Below, in pieces: positions 44,391-53,217 of a DNA stretch of 64,000 nt. The position numbers and the translations under genes are program-made. The notes under the pieces were generated by a model. That model was not told the DNA's origin and did not search any database. It saw nothing but the letters and a program-made list of their open reading frames with translations. The DNA comes from Clostridium sp. AM22-11AC. GTDB lineage: Bacteria; Bacillota; Clostridia; Lachnospirales; Lachnospiraceae. The stretch lies in the NCBI RefSeq assembly GCF_003473545.1, contig NZ_QUCM01000005.1, forward strand, positions 124,001 through 188,000. The letters run 5' to 3'. Each line of letters starts with the position of its first letter. The first letter of the stretch is position 1.

Positions 44391-45933
44391 AGTCAGAAAA
44401 AATACCTATTATGATTCTGTAACACTGATGATCATATCCAAGGATGTGAAAAATCTGCCAGGTATTACAGAAGCTCTTGTAGGTATGGGAACCGATCTGA
44501 ACAGGGAGATCGCAGGAAACCTGGGACTGGATACGGAAGGATTTGAAGAAGTAACAGCCAATGATTTCTTTGTGGCAGCAAAATGCGATGATGAAGATTG
44601 CTTTAAAAAGGCAGTAGAGAAGGTAGATGAACTGCTGAATAAGAAAGCAGAAAAGAGTAAGGCAGAATATTTCCCGCCTACACTGGATGGAGCAGTAAAA
44701 GTAGAAAAAAATCTGAATATGGCAGTGATCTCTGTTCCGGGACGTTTTGCAGCAGATGTGGCAAAGGATTGTCTGGATCGTGATATCAACGTAATGCTTT
44801 TCAGTGATAATGTGACCATCGAGGAAGAAAAAGCACTGAAAGAATATGCAGTTTCAAAAGAACTTCTGATGATGGGACCTGACTGTGGCACAGCAGTGAT
44901 CAATCATGTGCCTCTTGCATTTGCAAATGTGATCAAGCCAGGAAAGATCGGTCTTGTATGTGCTTCCGGTACAGGCGCACAGGAAGTTTCAACCATTATT
45001 GATCAGTTAGGAGAAGGTGTTTCCCAGCTGCTTGGTACAGGCGGAAGAGACTTAAAGGCAGAGATTGGCGGTATCATGATGAAGCAGTGTCTGAACGCCC
45101 TGATCGAAGATCCAAAAACAGAGATCATTGTACTGGTATCCAAACCTCCGGCAAAAGAGGTAGAGGACCAGATCTTAAAGATCGCAGCAGAAGCCGGAAA
45201 ACCGGTCGTTGTATGTTTCATTGGCGGTGACAATGAAAAGATCAGAAAAGCAGGTCTTTATGCAGCCGTTTCCCTGGAAGATGCAGCCCACAAGGCTGTG
45301 GCACTGGCTAAAGGAGGAGAAGTTACCGATTTTGAAGAATTTTCCATGGGAAAGGATCAGGCTGAAAAGCTGGCAGCGGAAGAACGTGCTGGAATGATCC
45401 AGGGACAGAAATATGTAAGAGGCCTTTATACAGGCGGAACCATCTGCGATGAGGCAATGAAGCTTCTGATCGGAAGCATGAAGCATATTTATTCCAATAT
45501 TCCTTTAAGCCCTGAGGACAAGCTGGAAAATGCAAGAAATGGCCGTTCAAAGGAAAATACTTTCCTTGATTTTGGAGATGATGAGTTTACAGTAGGACGT
45601 CCTCATCCAATGATCGATCCATCTTTAAGAGCAGAACGTGTAGTTGAGGAAGCAAAAGATCCTGAAACAGCGGTGATCTTAGTTGACTGTGTGATCGGAT
45701 ATGGATCTCATGAAGATCCGGCAAAGGATCTGTCTGATGCCATCCGTAAAGCGAAAGATCTGGCAGCCAAAGAAGGACGTTATCTGTCAGTAGTAGCCAC
45801 TGTATGTGGTACAGAAGGCGATCCACAGAGCCGTACCGCTACTTCCCTTCAGTTAGCAGGAGCAGGTGCGATCGTACTTCCTTCTAATGCACAGGCAGCA
45901 AGATTTGTACAGCTGATCACAGAAAATCTGTAA
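44377..45933 (+). CDS. fdrA: FdrA-like protein, AllF-type carbamoyltransferase subunit
   Basis: FdrA resembles the succinyl-CoA synthetase alpha/beta fold. In Escherichia coli FdrA (AllF), YlbE and YlbF have been linked to oxamate carbamoyltransferase in allantoin fermentation. The 518-residue product carries a CoA-ligase-like MMGPDCGTAVINHVPLAFAN near residue 167, GLVCASGTGAQEVSTIIDQL near 192 and VVCFIGGDN near 278. The second half has GRPHPMIDPSLRAERVVEEA near 407. The start is GTG 44377, eight bases after GGGAGG. It is followed in 17 bases by the DUF1116 partner. Confidence 0.85.
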   Translation: MVKLEVRKNTYYDSVTLMIISKDVKNLPGITEALVGMGTDLNREIAGNLGLDTEGFEEVTANDFFVAAKCDDEDCFKKAVEKVDELLNKKAEKSKAEYFPPTLDGAVKVEKNLNMAVISVPGRFAADVAKDCLDRDINVMLFSDNVTIEEEKALKEYAVSKELLMMGPDCGTAVINHVPLAFANVIKPGKIGLVCASGTGAQEVSTIIDQLGEGVSQLLGTGGRDLKAEIGGIMMKQCLNALIEDPKTEIIVLVSKPPAKEVEDQILKIAAEAGKPVVVCFIGGDNEKIRKAGLYAAVSLEDAAHKAVALAKGGEVTDFEEFSMGKDQAEKLAAEERAGMIQGQKYVRGLYTGGTICDEAMKLLIGSMKHIYSNIPLSPEDKLENARNGRSKENTFLDFGDDEFTVGRPHPMIDPSLRAERVVEEAKDPETAVILVDCVIGYGSHEDPAKDLSDAIRKAKDLAAKEGRYLSVVATVCGTEGDPQSRTATSLQLAGAGAIVLPSNAQAARFVQLITENL

Positions 45934-45950
45934 AGAGGAGGTGGAAGAAA

Positions 45951-47378
45951 ATGAGCAAAGTAAATGAATTATTTGAAAAAGAATTATGTGTGGTAAATTT
46001 CGGAATTGAATCTTTTTATCAGGACCTGAAAAAGCAGAATGTAAAGGCAGTCCATGTAGCATGGAAGCCGGTAGCAGGAGGAGATAAAAAGATCGCCGGT
46101 TACTTAAAACAGTTAAAGGATCCAAAGCTGGCAGAAAAGATCGAAGCTGCCAATAAAGAGGCATTAAGAAGGATTCTTGCAGCACAGCCTGCTTTAGTTG
46201 GAATGTCTACTGCCGGAGAAGCGATCCCGGGCATGACAAAAACCACCATTCTCCATGCAGGACCTCCTGTAAAGTGGGAAAATATGTGCGGTCCTATGAA
46301 AGGCGCTGTTATGGGCGGCCTGATCTATGAAGGACTGGCAAAAGACTTAAAAGAAGCAGAAGAACTGGCAGCTAGCGGAAAGATCACCTTTGATTCCTGC
46401 CACCATCACAATGCAGTTGGCCCTATGGCTGGTATTATTACATATTCTATGCCGGTATGGCATGTGGTCAACAAAACCTTTGGAAATGATGCGTACTGCA
46501 CCATGAATGAAGGTCTTGGAAAGGTACTGCGTTTTGGTGCCTGCGATGAGGAAGTATTTGACCGTTTAAGAAAAATGGAAAAGGTTTATTATCCGGTTCT
46601 GAAAGAAGCATTGGAGATCCATGGAGAGATCGATATGAAGGTTATGATCGCACAGGCTCTTCAGATGGGAGATGAGGGACATAACCGTAACAAAGCAGGA
46701 ACCTCTTTATTTATCCGTGAGATCCTTGCTGATGTGTACAAGACCCATTTTTCACTGGAACAGCAGCAGGAAGCCATTGGATTTATCAATGGAAATGACC
46801 ATGCATTCCTGAATCTGTCCATGCCGTCCTGTAAGGCAACTATGGATCCTACACTGGGTATCCCGTACAGCACCATTGTTTCAACTATGTGTAGAAATGG
46901 TGTTGAATTTGGTATCCGTATTTCAGGACTGGGAGCAGATCAGTGGTTTACCGCTCCTTCTGAGTATATCCGGGGCTTATATTTCCCAGGATATTCTGAG
47001 GCAGATGCAAACCCGGATATCGGCGACAGCTGTATTACGGAAACAACGGGTATCGGCGGTTTCTGTATGGCAGCATCACCGGCCATTGTACAGTTCGTCG
47101 GCGGCCAGGTACAGGATGCTATTAATTATTCATCCCAGATGTATGAGATCACAGAGGGAGAAGGAAATGCTTATAAGATCCCGGTACTGGATTTCAGGGG
47201 AAGTGCAACAGGAATCGATATTGTAAAGGTTCTGGAAACAGGTATCCGTCCTATCATCAACACAGGTATCGCTCACAAGGATTATGGTGTAGGACAGATC
47301 GGAGCCGGTCTTGTAAATCCGCCGGAAGGCTGCTTTACTAAGGCAATTGAAGCTTGTGCGAAAGCATGGGAACAGTAA
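45951..47378 (+). CDS. DUF1116-family protein, AllG (YlbE)-like subunit
   Basis: DUF1116 proteins are the third member of the FdrA complex. The 475-residue product starts KVNELFEKELCVVNFGIESF and holds the conserved HHHNAVGPMAGIIT near residue 149, GDEGHNRNKAGTSLFIREIL near 238 and GIAHKDYGVGQIGAGLV near 440. AAGAGGAGGTGG precedes the ATG. With AllH- and AllF-like genes adjacent in the order H-F-G, the three probably make one enzyme that moves a carbamoyl group between a ureido acid and phosphate. The E. coli function is recalled knowledge and is not tested for this substrate. Confidence 0.82.
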   Translation: MSKVNELFEKELCVVNFGIESFYQDLKKQNVKAVHVAWKPVAGGDKKIAGYLKQLKDPKLAEKIEAANKEALRRILAAQPALVGMSTAGEAIPGMTKTTILHAGPPVKWENMCGPMKGAVMGGLIYEGLAKDLKEAEELAASGKITFDSCHHHNAVGPMAGIITYSMPVWHVVNKTFGNDAYCTMNEGLGKVLRFGACDEEVFDRLRKMEKVYYPVLKEALEIHGEIDMKVMIAQALQMGDEGHNRNKAGTSLFIREILADVYKTHFSLEQQQEAIGFINGNDHAFLNLSMPSCKATMDPTLGIPYSTIVSTMCRNGVEFGIRISGLGADQWFTAPSEYIRGLYFPGYSEADANPDIGDSCITETTGIGGFCMAASPAIVQFVGGQVQDAINYSSQMYEITEGEGNAYKIPVLDFRGSATGIDIVKVLETGIRPIINTGIAHKDYGVGQIGAGLVNPPEGCFTKAIEACAKAWEQ

Positions 47379-47431
47379 AAATCAACAATTAAATAAAAAT
47401 ATTTATATATAATCAAGGAGGATTTATAATT

Positions 47432-48232
47432 ATGAGTAAATGGTCTGACATCAAAATGTACGATTTAAGTATCCCGATCGGAATCAGCACACCACCGTGG
47501 CCAACTTATGAACCACTGCAGGTAAAATATTTTAAGCGTCTGGCTCCAAATGGTGCTAACGGACAGCTGGTAACACATTCCAACCATGTGGGAACCCATC
47601 TGGATGGTCCACGCCACTTTGATACAGCCGGAAGAGATATTGCAGCCTTAGAGCTTACCAAGCTTTGTGCTCCTGGCGTAGTAGTAGACCTTTCTGATAT
47701 GGCAGAAGATTTTGGTATTTATACACCAGAAGACATTGAAAAGAGAGTAGAAGTACGTGAAGGAGATATCCTGATCATCAATACAGGTTATCATAAGTAT
47801 GGATTTGACCAGCCGACAGCAGATGAGCGCCGCTACATGCTGCGTCATCCGGGACCATCTCTTGATTTTATCAAGTGGGTACGTGAAAAGAAGATCAAAT
47901 GGCTGGGTGTAGACTGCGGTTCTGCTGACCATCCAATGAATACAAAGATTCGTGACTGGGAGCCAATGGAAGCTGAGAAGTGCGATGCTATCTTCCGTGA
48001 GAAGTATGGAAAGTCCTTAAATGAGGTCTATCCATGGCCAGAGCATTATCAGGCAATGCATTTAGAGCTGTTTGGCCAGCCTTATGAGGCTATCCATGCA
48101 GAATGTATGGGCGGTGAGATTGATAAGCTGTCTAACAAGCGAGTTGTAATTGGCTGCTTCCCATGGAAGTTCCAGGACGGTGAAAGCTGTATCAGCCGTA
48201 TTGTGGCATTTGATGGTTTTGAGGATGTATAA
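47432..48232 (+). CDS. Cyclase-family metal-dependent hydrolase (kynurenine formamidase/isatin hydrolase fold)
   Basis: The 266-residue product has the complete metal motif HVGTHLDGPRH near residue 51, matching HxGTHxDxPxH. The late conserved region GVDCGSADHPMN near 155 and AECMGGEIDKL near 225 follow. The family includes enzymes that open cyclic imides and amides (isatin hydrolase, kynurenine formamidase). In this operon it is the best candidate for opening a cyclic ureide to a ureido acid that the FdrA complex could phosphorolyse. AAGGAGG precedes the ATG. Confidence 0.85.
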   Translation: MSKWSDIKMYDLSIPIGISTPPWPTYEPLQVKYFKRLAPNGANGQLVTHSNHVGTHLDGPRHFDTAGRDIAALELTKLCAPGVVVDLSDMAEDFGIYTPEDIEKRVEVREGDILIINTGYHKYGFDQPTADERRYMLRHPGPSLDFIKWVREKKIKWLGVDCGSADHPMNTKIRDWEPMEAEKCDAIFREKYGKSLNEVYPWPEHYQAMHLELFGQPYEAIHAECMGGEIDKLSNKRVVIGCFPWKFQDGESCISRIVAFDGFEDV

Positions 48233-48252
48233 AAAGTAAATCAGGCAGCAGG

Positions 48253-48281
48253 CAGAGGGCTTTGAAGTTTAAAGCCCTCTG
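48253..48281 (+). repeat. Intercistronic stem-loop without U-tract
   Basis: CAGAGGGCTTT (48253-48263) and AAAGCCCTCTG (48271-48281) are a perfect 11-bp stem with a GAAGTTT loop, directly before the AAAGGAG ribosome binding site of the next gene. There is no T-run, so it may tune RNA processing or stability within the operon. Confidence 0.75.
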
Positions 48282-48299
48282 AAGAAAAGGAGAAGCTAT

Positions 48300-49706
48300 A
48301 TGGGGATAACACTTTATAAGAATGCCGACTGGATCCTTACTGTAAATGAAAAACGGGAAAAATTCCGTCATGGAGATCTGCTGATCTCCGGAAAAGAGAT
48401 CCTGGACGTAGGAAATGATCTGGAGAAAAAATATGCAGGTAAATTACAGATTGATAAAACCATAGATGCTAAGGGAACTGTGATCCTTCCTGGATTTGTA
48501 AATATCCATCATCATACCTGGCAGTCACTGATCCGCAATATACAGGCAACAAGAGGTCTGAAACTGGAACCATGGCTTACTGTTATGTATGAGATCTACA
48601 AAGATCTGAATACAGATGTAGCCCGTGCAGGTGTTTATTCCGGACTGGGCGATATGCTGAAAACAGGCTGTACCACCTCCAATGACCTGTGGTATCCACA
48701 TCCTGTGGGAGTAAAGTATCTGGTTGATGCAGAGATCCAGGCAGCTGCAGAGATCGGCATCCGTTTCCATCCTACCAGAGGATTCCACTCTGTACCAAGC
48801 GATATTGTACCGCCGGAAGTGGTAGATACCAAGGAAAGTGTCACAGAAGATACCATCAGGCTGGTGAAAAAGTATCATGACCGTTCCCGCTTTTCTATGT
48901 GTCAGGTGGGAATTGCGCCAAGTATCGCACAGTATGAGACAGAAGATATCATAGAGGCTGTTGTAGATCTTGCAGAAGAATATGACATTATGGTCCATGG
49001 TCATCTTGCAGAAAGTCAGCATGAAGTAGAATATACACTTAAGACATGGGGCTGTCGTCCTTTTGAATGGTTTAAGAGACACAGACTTCTTGGAAAGAGA
49101 TTCTATTTTGCACATTGTATCCACTTAAATGAAGAAGAGATTGAACAGATGGCTGAAACAGAAACAGGCGTAGCACACTGCCCGATCTCCAACATGCTTT
49201 TAAGCTCAGGTGCATGCCCGGTACCTTCTTATTTAAAACATGGTCTTACAAGGATCGGACTGGGAGTGGACGGAGCTGCAAGCAGCAATTCTTCCAATAT
49301 GTTAGAAGAAATCCGATGTGCATATCTGCTAAACCGTCTGACCTGGGGAGATCAGGCGGCAACACCAGATGATTATCTGTATATGGCAACAGCTGGAGGT
49401 GCAAAAGTCCTTGGAAGAGATGATATTGGTTATCTTGCACCAGGAATGGCTGCTGATTTTACAGTTATGGATTGGAACCAGCTTACCTATGCAGGCGGCT
49501 GCTATGATCCGGTGGCATGTATTGTAGAAAGTGGAGATCCACGTCTTGTAAAAGATGTAGTAGTAAATGGGGAATTAGTTGTATCATCCGGAAAACTTAC
49601 GAAAGTAAATGAAGAAGAAAAGCGAGATTATGTAAACCAGGTAGGCAAAGACCTGCTTACAAGGGCATCTGCCCGGATCGACAGTTTAAAAGAAGATATT
49701 AACTAA
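48300..49706 (+). CDS. Amidohydrolase of the 8-oxoguanine/guanine deaminase group
   Basis: The 468-residue product fits the cytosine-deaminase-like COG0402 amidohydrolases, close to the 8-oxoguanine deaminase type by the start KNADWILTVNEKREKFRHGD. Motif 1 reads GFVNIHHHTWQSLIRN near residue 64. Later ligands are HGHLAESQHE near 235 with the catalytic Glu, FAHCIHLNEEEIE near 265 and GLGVDGAASSNSSNMLEEIR near 321. All expected zinc and catalytic positions seem present. 8-oxoguanine deaminase would give urate, but this is a family-level guess. AAAGGAG precedes the ATG. Confidence 0.8.
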   Translation: MGITLYKNADWILTVNEKREKFRHGDLLISGKEILDVGNDLEKKYAGKLQIDKTIDAKGTVILPGFVNIHHHTWQSLIRNIQATRGLKLEPWLTVMYEIYKDLNTDVARAGVYSGLGDMLKTGCTTSNDLWYPHPVGVKYLVDAEIQAAAEIGIRFHPTRGFHSVPSDIVPPEVVDTKESVTEDTIRLVKKYHDRSRFSMCQVGIAPSIAQYETEDIIEAVVDLAEEYDIMVHGHLAESQHEVEYTLKTWGCRPFEWFKRHRLLGKRFYFAHCIHLNEEEIEQMAETETGVAHCPISNMLLSSGACPVPSYLKHGLTRIGLGVDGAASSNSSNMLEEIRCAYLLNRLTWGDQAATPDDYLYMATAGGAKVLGRDDIGYLAPGMAADFTVMDWNQLTYAGGCYDPVACIVESGDPRLVKDVVVNGELVVSSGKLTKVNEEEKRDYVNQVGKDLLTRASARIDSLKEDIN

Positions 49707-49746
49707 AAAGATTGAGAGAACATTAGAACGATCAGGAGGGTTACAT

Positions 49747-50949
49747 ATGCTGGATATTAAGATCACAAATGCGAAAACAAGAAAAACAGGAAAAGAACTG
49801 GTAGAGATCGGAATTGAAAATGGAAAGATCACAGCCATTGCGCCATCTGTAGAAGGTGAAGCAAAGCAGGTCATTGATGCAAAAGGAAAACTGGTAACAG
49901 AATCCTTTGTAAACGGCCATCTTCATCTGTGCAAGGTATATACACTGGAAATGGCAGGTCAGGACGCTTTGAAGGAATATAATGACAACAACATGGGCGG
50001 AGCAATGACTTCCATTGAAAGAGCAGCAGATTTTAAGGCCTGCTATGATGAAAAATGGATCATTGAAAATGTCCGCAAGGCCTGCGATCTGGCTGTTAAA
50101 TATGGCAATACCCATATCCGTGCATTTGCTGATGTAGACAGCAAAGCAAGACTGGAAGGCGTGAAAGCTGTTATCCGCGGAAGAGAGGAATATAAGGACC
50201 GTCTGGATATCCAGGTAGTTGCATTCCCACAGGATGGTGTTGCAAGAGAACCAGGAGCAAAGGAACTGATCAAAGATGCCCTGGATCTTGGCGCAGATGT
50301 AGTAGGCGGCATCCCGTGGATCGAGTTTACAGAGGAAGAAGAACTGGATCATGTAAATTCCATGTGTGATTATGCAAAGGAATACAATAAAGACATTTCC
50401 ATGCTATTAGATGATGTAGGCGATGCAGAAGAGAGAACCCTTGAAATGTTATGCAATAAGGTGATTGAAATGGGATGGCAGGGAAGAGCTACGGCACAGC
50501 ATTGCCGTGCAATGGAACTGTATCCTGAAAACTATTTCAGAAAGCTGGTTTCTCTTTTAAAGAAAGCACAGATCGGCGTTGTATCAGATCCTCATACAGG
50601 CCCGCTCCATGCAAGAGTAAAAGATCTGTTAAAAGCAGGCGTACCGGTGGCACTGGGACAGGATGATATTGCAGATGCTTATTATCCATACGGTGAGTGC
50701 AATATGCTTCAGGTGGCCTTTCTTGCCAGCCACCTGCTCCATATGGTCAGCTTTGATGACATGGAACTGCTTTATGATATGATCACCACTACTGCTGCAA
50801 AAGTTCTTGGCATCAAGGATCACGAGCTGAAAGTAGGCGGAAATGCAGATCTGGTAGTACTGGAAGAGGAAGATGTATATCATGCCATCTGGCATCATAC
50901 AGCCCCTGCTTATGTAATTAAGAGCGGTGTGGACATTACTGTAAAGTAG
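49747..50949 (+). CDS. CodA-like amidohydrolase with altered metal/catalytic site
   Basis: The 400-residue product is related to cytosine deaminase CodA over its length: FVNGHLHL (His58, His60) for FVEPHIHL, VVAFPQDG, GADVVGGIPWIEFTEEEELD, TAQHCRAMEL (His252) and GQDDIADAYYPYGECNMLQV (Asp306). The CodA signature DVHCDEIDD, whose His binds metal and whose Glu is the acid/base, aligns here with SMLLDDVGD (residues 218-226): His becomes Leu220 and Glu becomes Asp223. It is therefore unlikely to deaminate cytosine in the usual way and may act on another ring with a different metal arrangement. AGGAGGG precedes the ATG. Confidence 0.75.
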   Translation: MLDIKITNAKTRKTGKELVEIGIENGKITAIAPSVEGEAKQVIDAKGKLVTESFVNGHLHLCKVYTLEMAGQDALKEYNDNNMGGAMTSIERAADFKACYDEKWIIENVRKACDLAVKYGNTHIRAFADVDSKARLEGVKAVIRGREEYKDRLDIQVVAFPQDGVAREPGAKELIKDALDLGADVVGGIPWIEFTEEEELDHVNSMCDYAKEYNKDISMLLDDVGDAEERTLEMLCNKVIEMGWQGRATAQHCRAMELYPENYFRKLVSLLKKAQIGVVSDPHTGPLHARVKDLLKAGVPVALGQDDIADAYYPYGECNMLQVAFLASHLLHMVSFDDMELLYDMITTTAAKVLGIKDHELKVGGNADLVVLEEEDVYHAIWHHTAPAYVIKSGVDITVK

Positions 50950-50971
50950 ATTTCACAGAAAGGGGACGCAG

Positions 50972-51673
50972 ATGAACAGTAAAAAAGGAAATTTTGCTGA
51001 ACTTGCTTATGTAATGGGAATGATCTTGTGCCCTTTAGGTGTCTGCCTGTCAGCAAAAAGTGGTTTTGGTGTATCAATGGTAGTTGCCCCTGCGTATGTA
51101 CTGTATCTCCGAATTTCAGAAACACTGCCATGGTTTACTTTCGGAAAATCGGAGTACATATTTCAGGGTCTGCTGCTGATCCTGTTAGGTATTGCAGTAA
51201 GACGGTTTAAATGGAAATATCTGTTATCATTTGTTACAGCGTTTCTTTACGGAAATATCCTGGATCTCTGGTATGATGTTTTGGGAGCAGAACAGTATAC
51301 AGTGTTCTGGCAGAGGGGAATGTCCTGCGTTTTAGGAACAGTGATCACTTCGCTGGCGATCGCATTTTTCCTGAGGACCTATCTCCCACAGGAAGCCTAT
51401 GAAATGTTTGTAAAAGATATTTCAGATACATTTCATAAAGATACAACAAAGGTTAAATGGATATTTGATTTTACAGCTCTTTGTATTGCAGTGATTCTTA
51501 TGCTTGTATTATTCCGCCGTTTTGCTTTTGATATGGTAGGTTTTAATACAGTTCTTGCAACCATCGTAAATGCTCCGCTGATTGGTATTTTTGGAAAAAT
51601 ACTGGATCGTGCCGGAAGTTTTGATTCTTCATTTCCACAATTCTATGAAAAGTTCCAGAGTATTATGAATTAA
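50972..51673 (+). CDS. YczE/YitT-like integral membrane protein
   Basis: This 233-residue protein has about five to six membrane segments. The segments LAYVMGMILCPLGVCLSAKS, GVSMVVAPAYVLYL and YLLSFVTAFLYGNILDLWYDV match the YczE group of putative permeases (DUF6198-like). No transport activity is proven for this group. AAAGGGGA precedes the ATG. It lies inside the FdrA operon, between the CodA-like gene and the AtoE-type permease. Confidence 0.65.
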   Translation: MNSKKGNFAELAYVMGMILCPLGVCLSAKSGFGVSMVVAPAYVLYLRISETLPWFTFGKSEYIFQGLLLILLGIAVRRFKWKYLLSFVTAFLYGNILDLWYDVLGAEQYTVFWQRGMSCVLGTVITSLAIAFFLRTYLPQEAYEMFVKDISDTFHKDTTKVKWIFDFTALCIAVILMLVLFRRFAFDMVGFNTVLATIVNAPLIGIFGKILDRAGSFDSSFPQFYEKFQSIMN

Positions 51674-51680
51674 ATCCAAA

Positions 51681-51709
51681 AGAGCTGCCCCATATTGGTG
51701 GCAGCTCTG
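51681..51709 (+). repeat. Intercistronic stem-loop before the AtoE-type gene
   Basis: AGAGCTGCC and GGCAGCTCT (51681-51689 and 51700-51708) form a 9-bp stem. No T-run follows, so it is not a full terminator. It occupies the short space before the TTG start at 51749. Confidence 0.7.
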
Positions 51710-51748
51710 CTTATAAAGCAGTGGAAGAAAAGTTTTGAGGTGAAAAAA

Positions 51749-53161
51749 TTGAAAAAGTTGTTTGATACACTGGTAGATGGAAGTGTAGCTCTGATCAGCC
51801 GCTTTTTACCGGATGCATACATTCTGGTCCTGCTTTTAACGGTAATACTGTTCATAGCAGCCATTCCTGTTACCGGTATTGCTCCTGCAGAAGGGATCAC
51901 AGTGCTCGACCGTCTGATAGATCTTGTATATAAAGGCTGGTATGGTGGTTTCTGGAATCTTTTAGGATTTGGAATGCAGATGGTGCTGATCGTAGTGACA
52001 GGAACCATGTTTGCCAATACAGAGCCAGTGCATAAGATCATTGTAAAGATCGCATCTGTACCTAAAACACCAAAGCAGGCTCTTATCCTGGTATCAGCAG
52101 TAGGTATGGTGGCATATTTTCTTCAGTGGGGCGCAGCATTGATCGTATGTGCAGTGCTGGCCCAGGAAGTGGCAAAAAAGGTAAAAGGGATCCATTATCC
52201 ATTGCTTGTGGCAGCTGCCTATGTAGGAAATGCGTTCTGCCTGGTGGGAATATCCGGCACCATCGCCTTAAATGTAGCCGGTGGCTGGAATTTTGAAGGC
52301 GTATGGAGTACAACAGGTATTCCTTTCAGGGAAACGGTATTTGCACCTTATAATCTGTTTATCTATGTGGTTGGTGCCATTGTTCTATGCCTGCTGATCA
52401 CTGCCATGCATCCATCTCCTGAAAAGACGAAAACAGTGGATCCGTCTATATTTAATGAAGTATCTGCAGCAAAAGTTTATAAATCCCCCAGTGAAATGAC
52501 TCCTGCAGAAAAGCTGGAAACATCCGTACTTTTAAACGGAGCCATTACATGTATTGGATTTTTCTGTGTGATCTGGAGTTTTGTAGACTCTCTTTATATT
52601 AAAAAGCAGTCTTTTTCACTTTCTATTAATCAGGTTAATATGATCTTCTTGTTTGCCTCCATTGCGATGTATAAAACACCTGTACGTACAGTAGAAGCAG
52701 TGAAAAAATCTCTTGGCGGAGCAGTAGGAGTGGTTCTGCAGATGCCCTTTTATGCGGGTATTGCAGGACTGATCAGTTATAACGGTGGTTCTACAGGTGT
52801 TTCTATTGCACAGGTGATCGCTGGATTTTTTGTACATATTTCCAATGCACAGACATTTCCACTGTTTACCTGCCTCAGTGCAGTGATCGTAAAGCTGTTT
52901 GTGCCAAGCGGCGGGGCACAGTGGGCGGTCCAGGGTCCCATTGTAATGCAGGCAGTGCAGAGTTTTATGCCTGCAGTGTCGGAAGGAAAAGCGGCAATGG
53001 CTCTTTCCTGGGGAAATTCCTGCTGCAACCTGTTGCAGCCGTTCTGGCTGATTCCGGTGCTGGAAGTAGCGAAGTTAAAGGTAAGAGATGTAATGGGATA
53101 TTGTGTGATCTGTCTGATCGCCCTTTTGGTGATCATATCAGCCGGTCTGCTGTTTTTATAA
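51749..53161 (+). CDS. AtoE-type short-chain fatty acid / organic anion permease
   Basis: The 470-residue membrane protein belongs to the AtoE/TIGR00366 group. It has the first segment DTLVDGSVALISRFLPDAYI, GFWNLLGFGMQMVLIVVTGT near residue 70 and FVPSGGAQWAVQGPIVMQAV near 382, which is the signature for this family, followed by WGNSCCNLLQPFWLIPVLEV. A TTG start at 51749 is chosen: GAGG lies eight bases upstream and the encoded start KKLFDTLVDG fits. A GTG at 51740 is an alternative, and the ATG at 51695 would sit inside the stem-loop. It could carry the carboxylic acid product out of the cell. Confidence 0.78.
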   Translation: MKKLFDTLVDGSVALISRFLPDAYILVLLLTVILFIAAIPVTGIAPAEGITVLDRLIDLVYKGWYGGFWNLLGFGMQMVLIVVTGTMFANTEPVHKIIVKIASVPKTPKQALILVSAVGMVAYFLQWGAALIVCAVLAQEVAKKVKGIHYPLLVAAAYVGNAFCLVGISGTIALNVAGGWNFEGVWSTTGIPFRETVFAPYNLFIYVVGAIVLCLLITAMHPSPEKTKTVDPSIFNEVSAAKVYKSPSEMTPAEKLETSVLLNGAITCIGFFCVIWSFVDSLYIKKQSFSLSINQVNMIFLFASIAMYKTPVRTVEAVKKSLGGAVGVVLQMPFYAGIAGLISYNGGSTGVSIAQVIAGFFVHISNAQTFPLFTCLSAVIVKLFVPSGGAQWAVQGPIVMQAVQSFMPAVSEGKAAMALSWGNSCCNLLQPFWLIPVLEVAKLKVRDVMGYCVICLIALLVIISAGLLFL

Positions 53162-53174
53162 TGAATTAAAAAGA

Positions 53175-53193
53175 GGTAGTTTTTGACACTACC
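53175..53193 (+). repeat. Short intercistronic hairpin before the carbamate kinase gene
   Basis: GGTAGT (53175-53180) and ACTACC (53188-53193) form a 6-bp stem. It is the third small hairpin between genes of this operon. Confidence 0.5.
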
Positions 53194-53217
53194 ATACAAA
53201 TAGAGGAGAAAATAATT

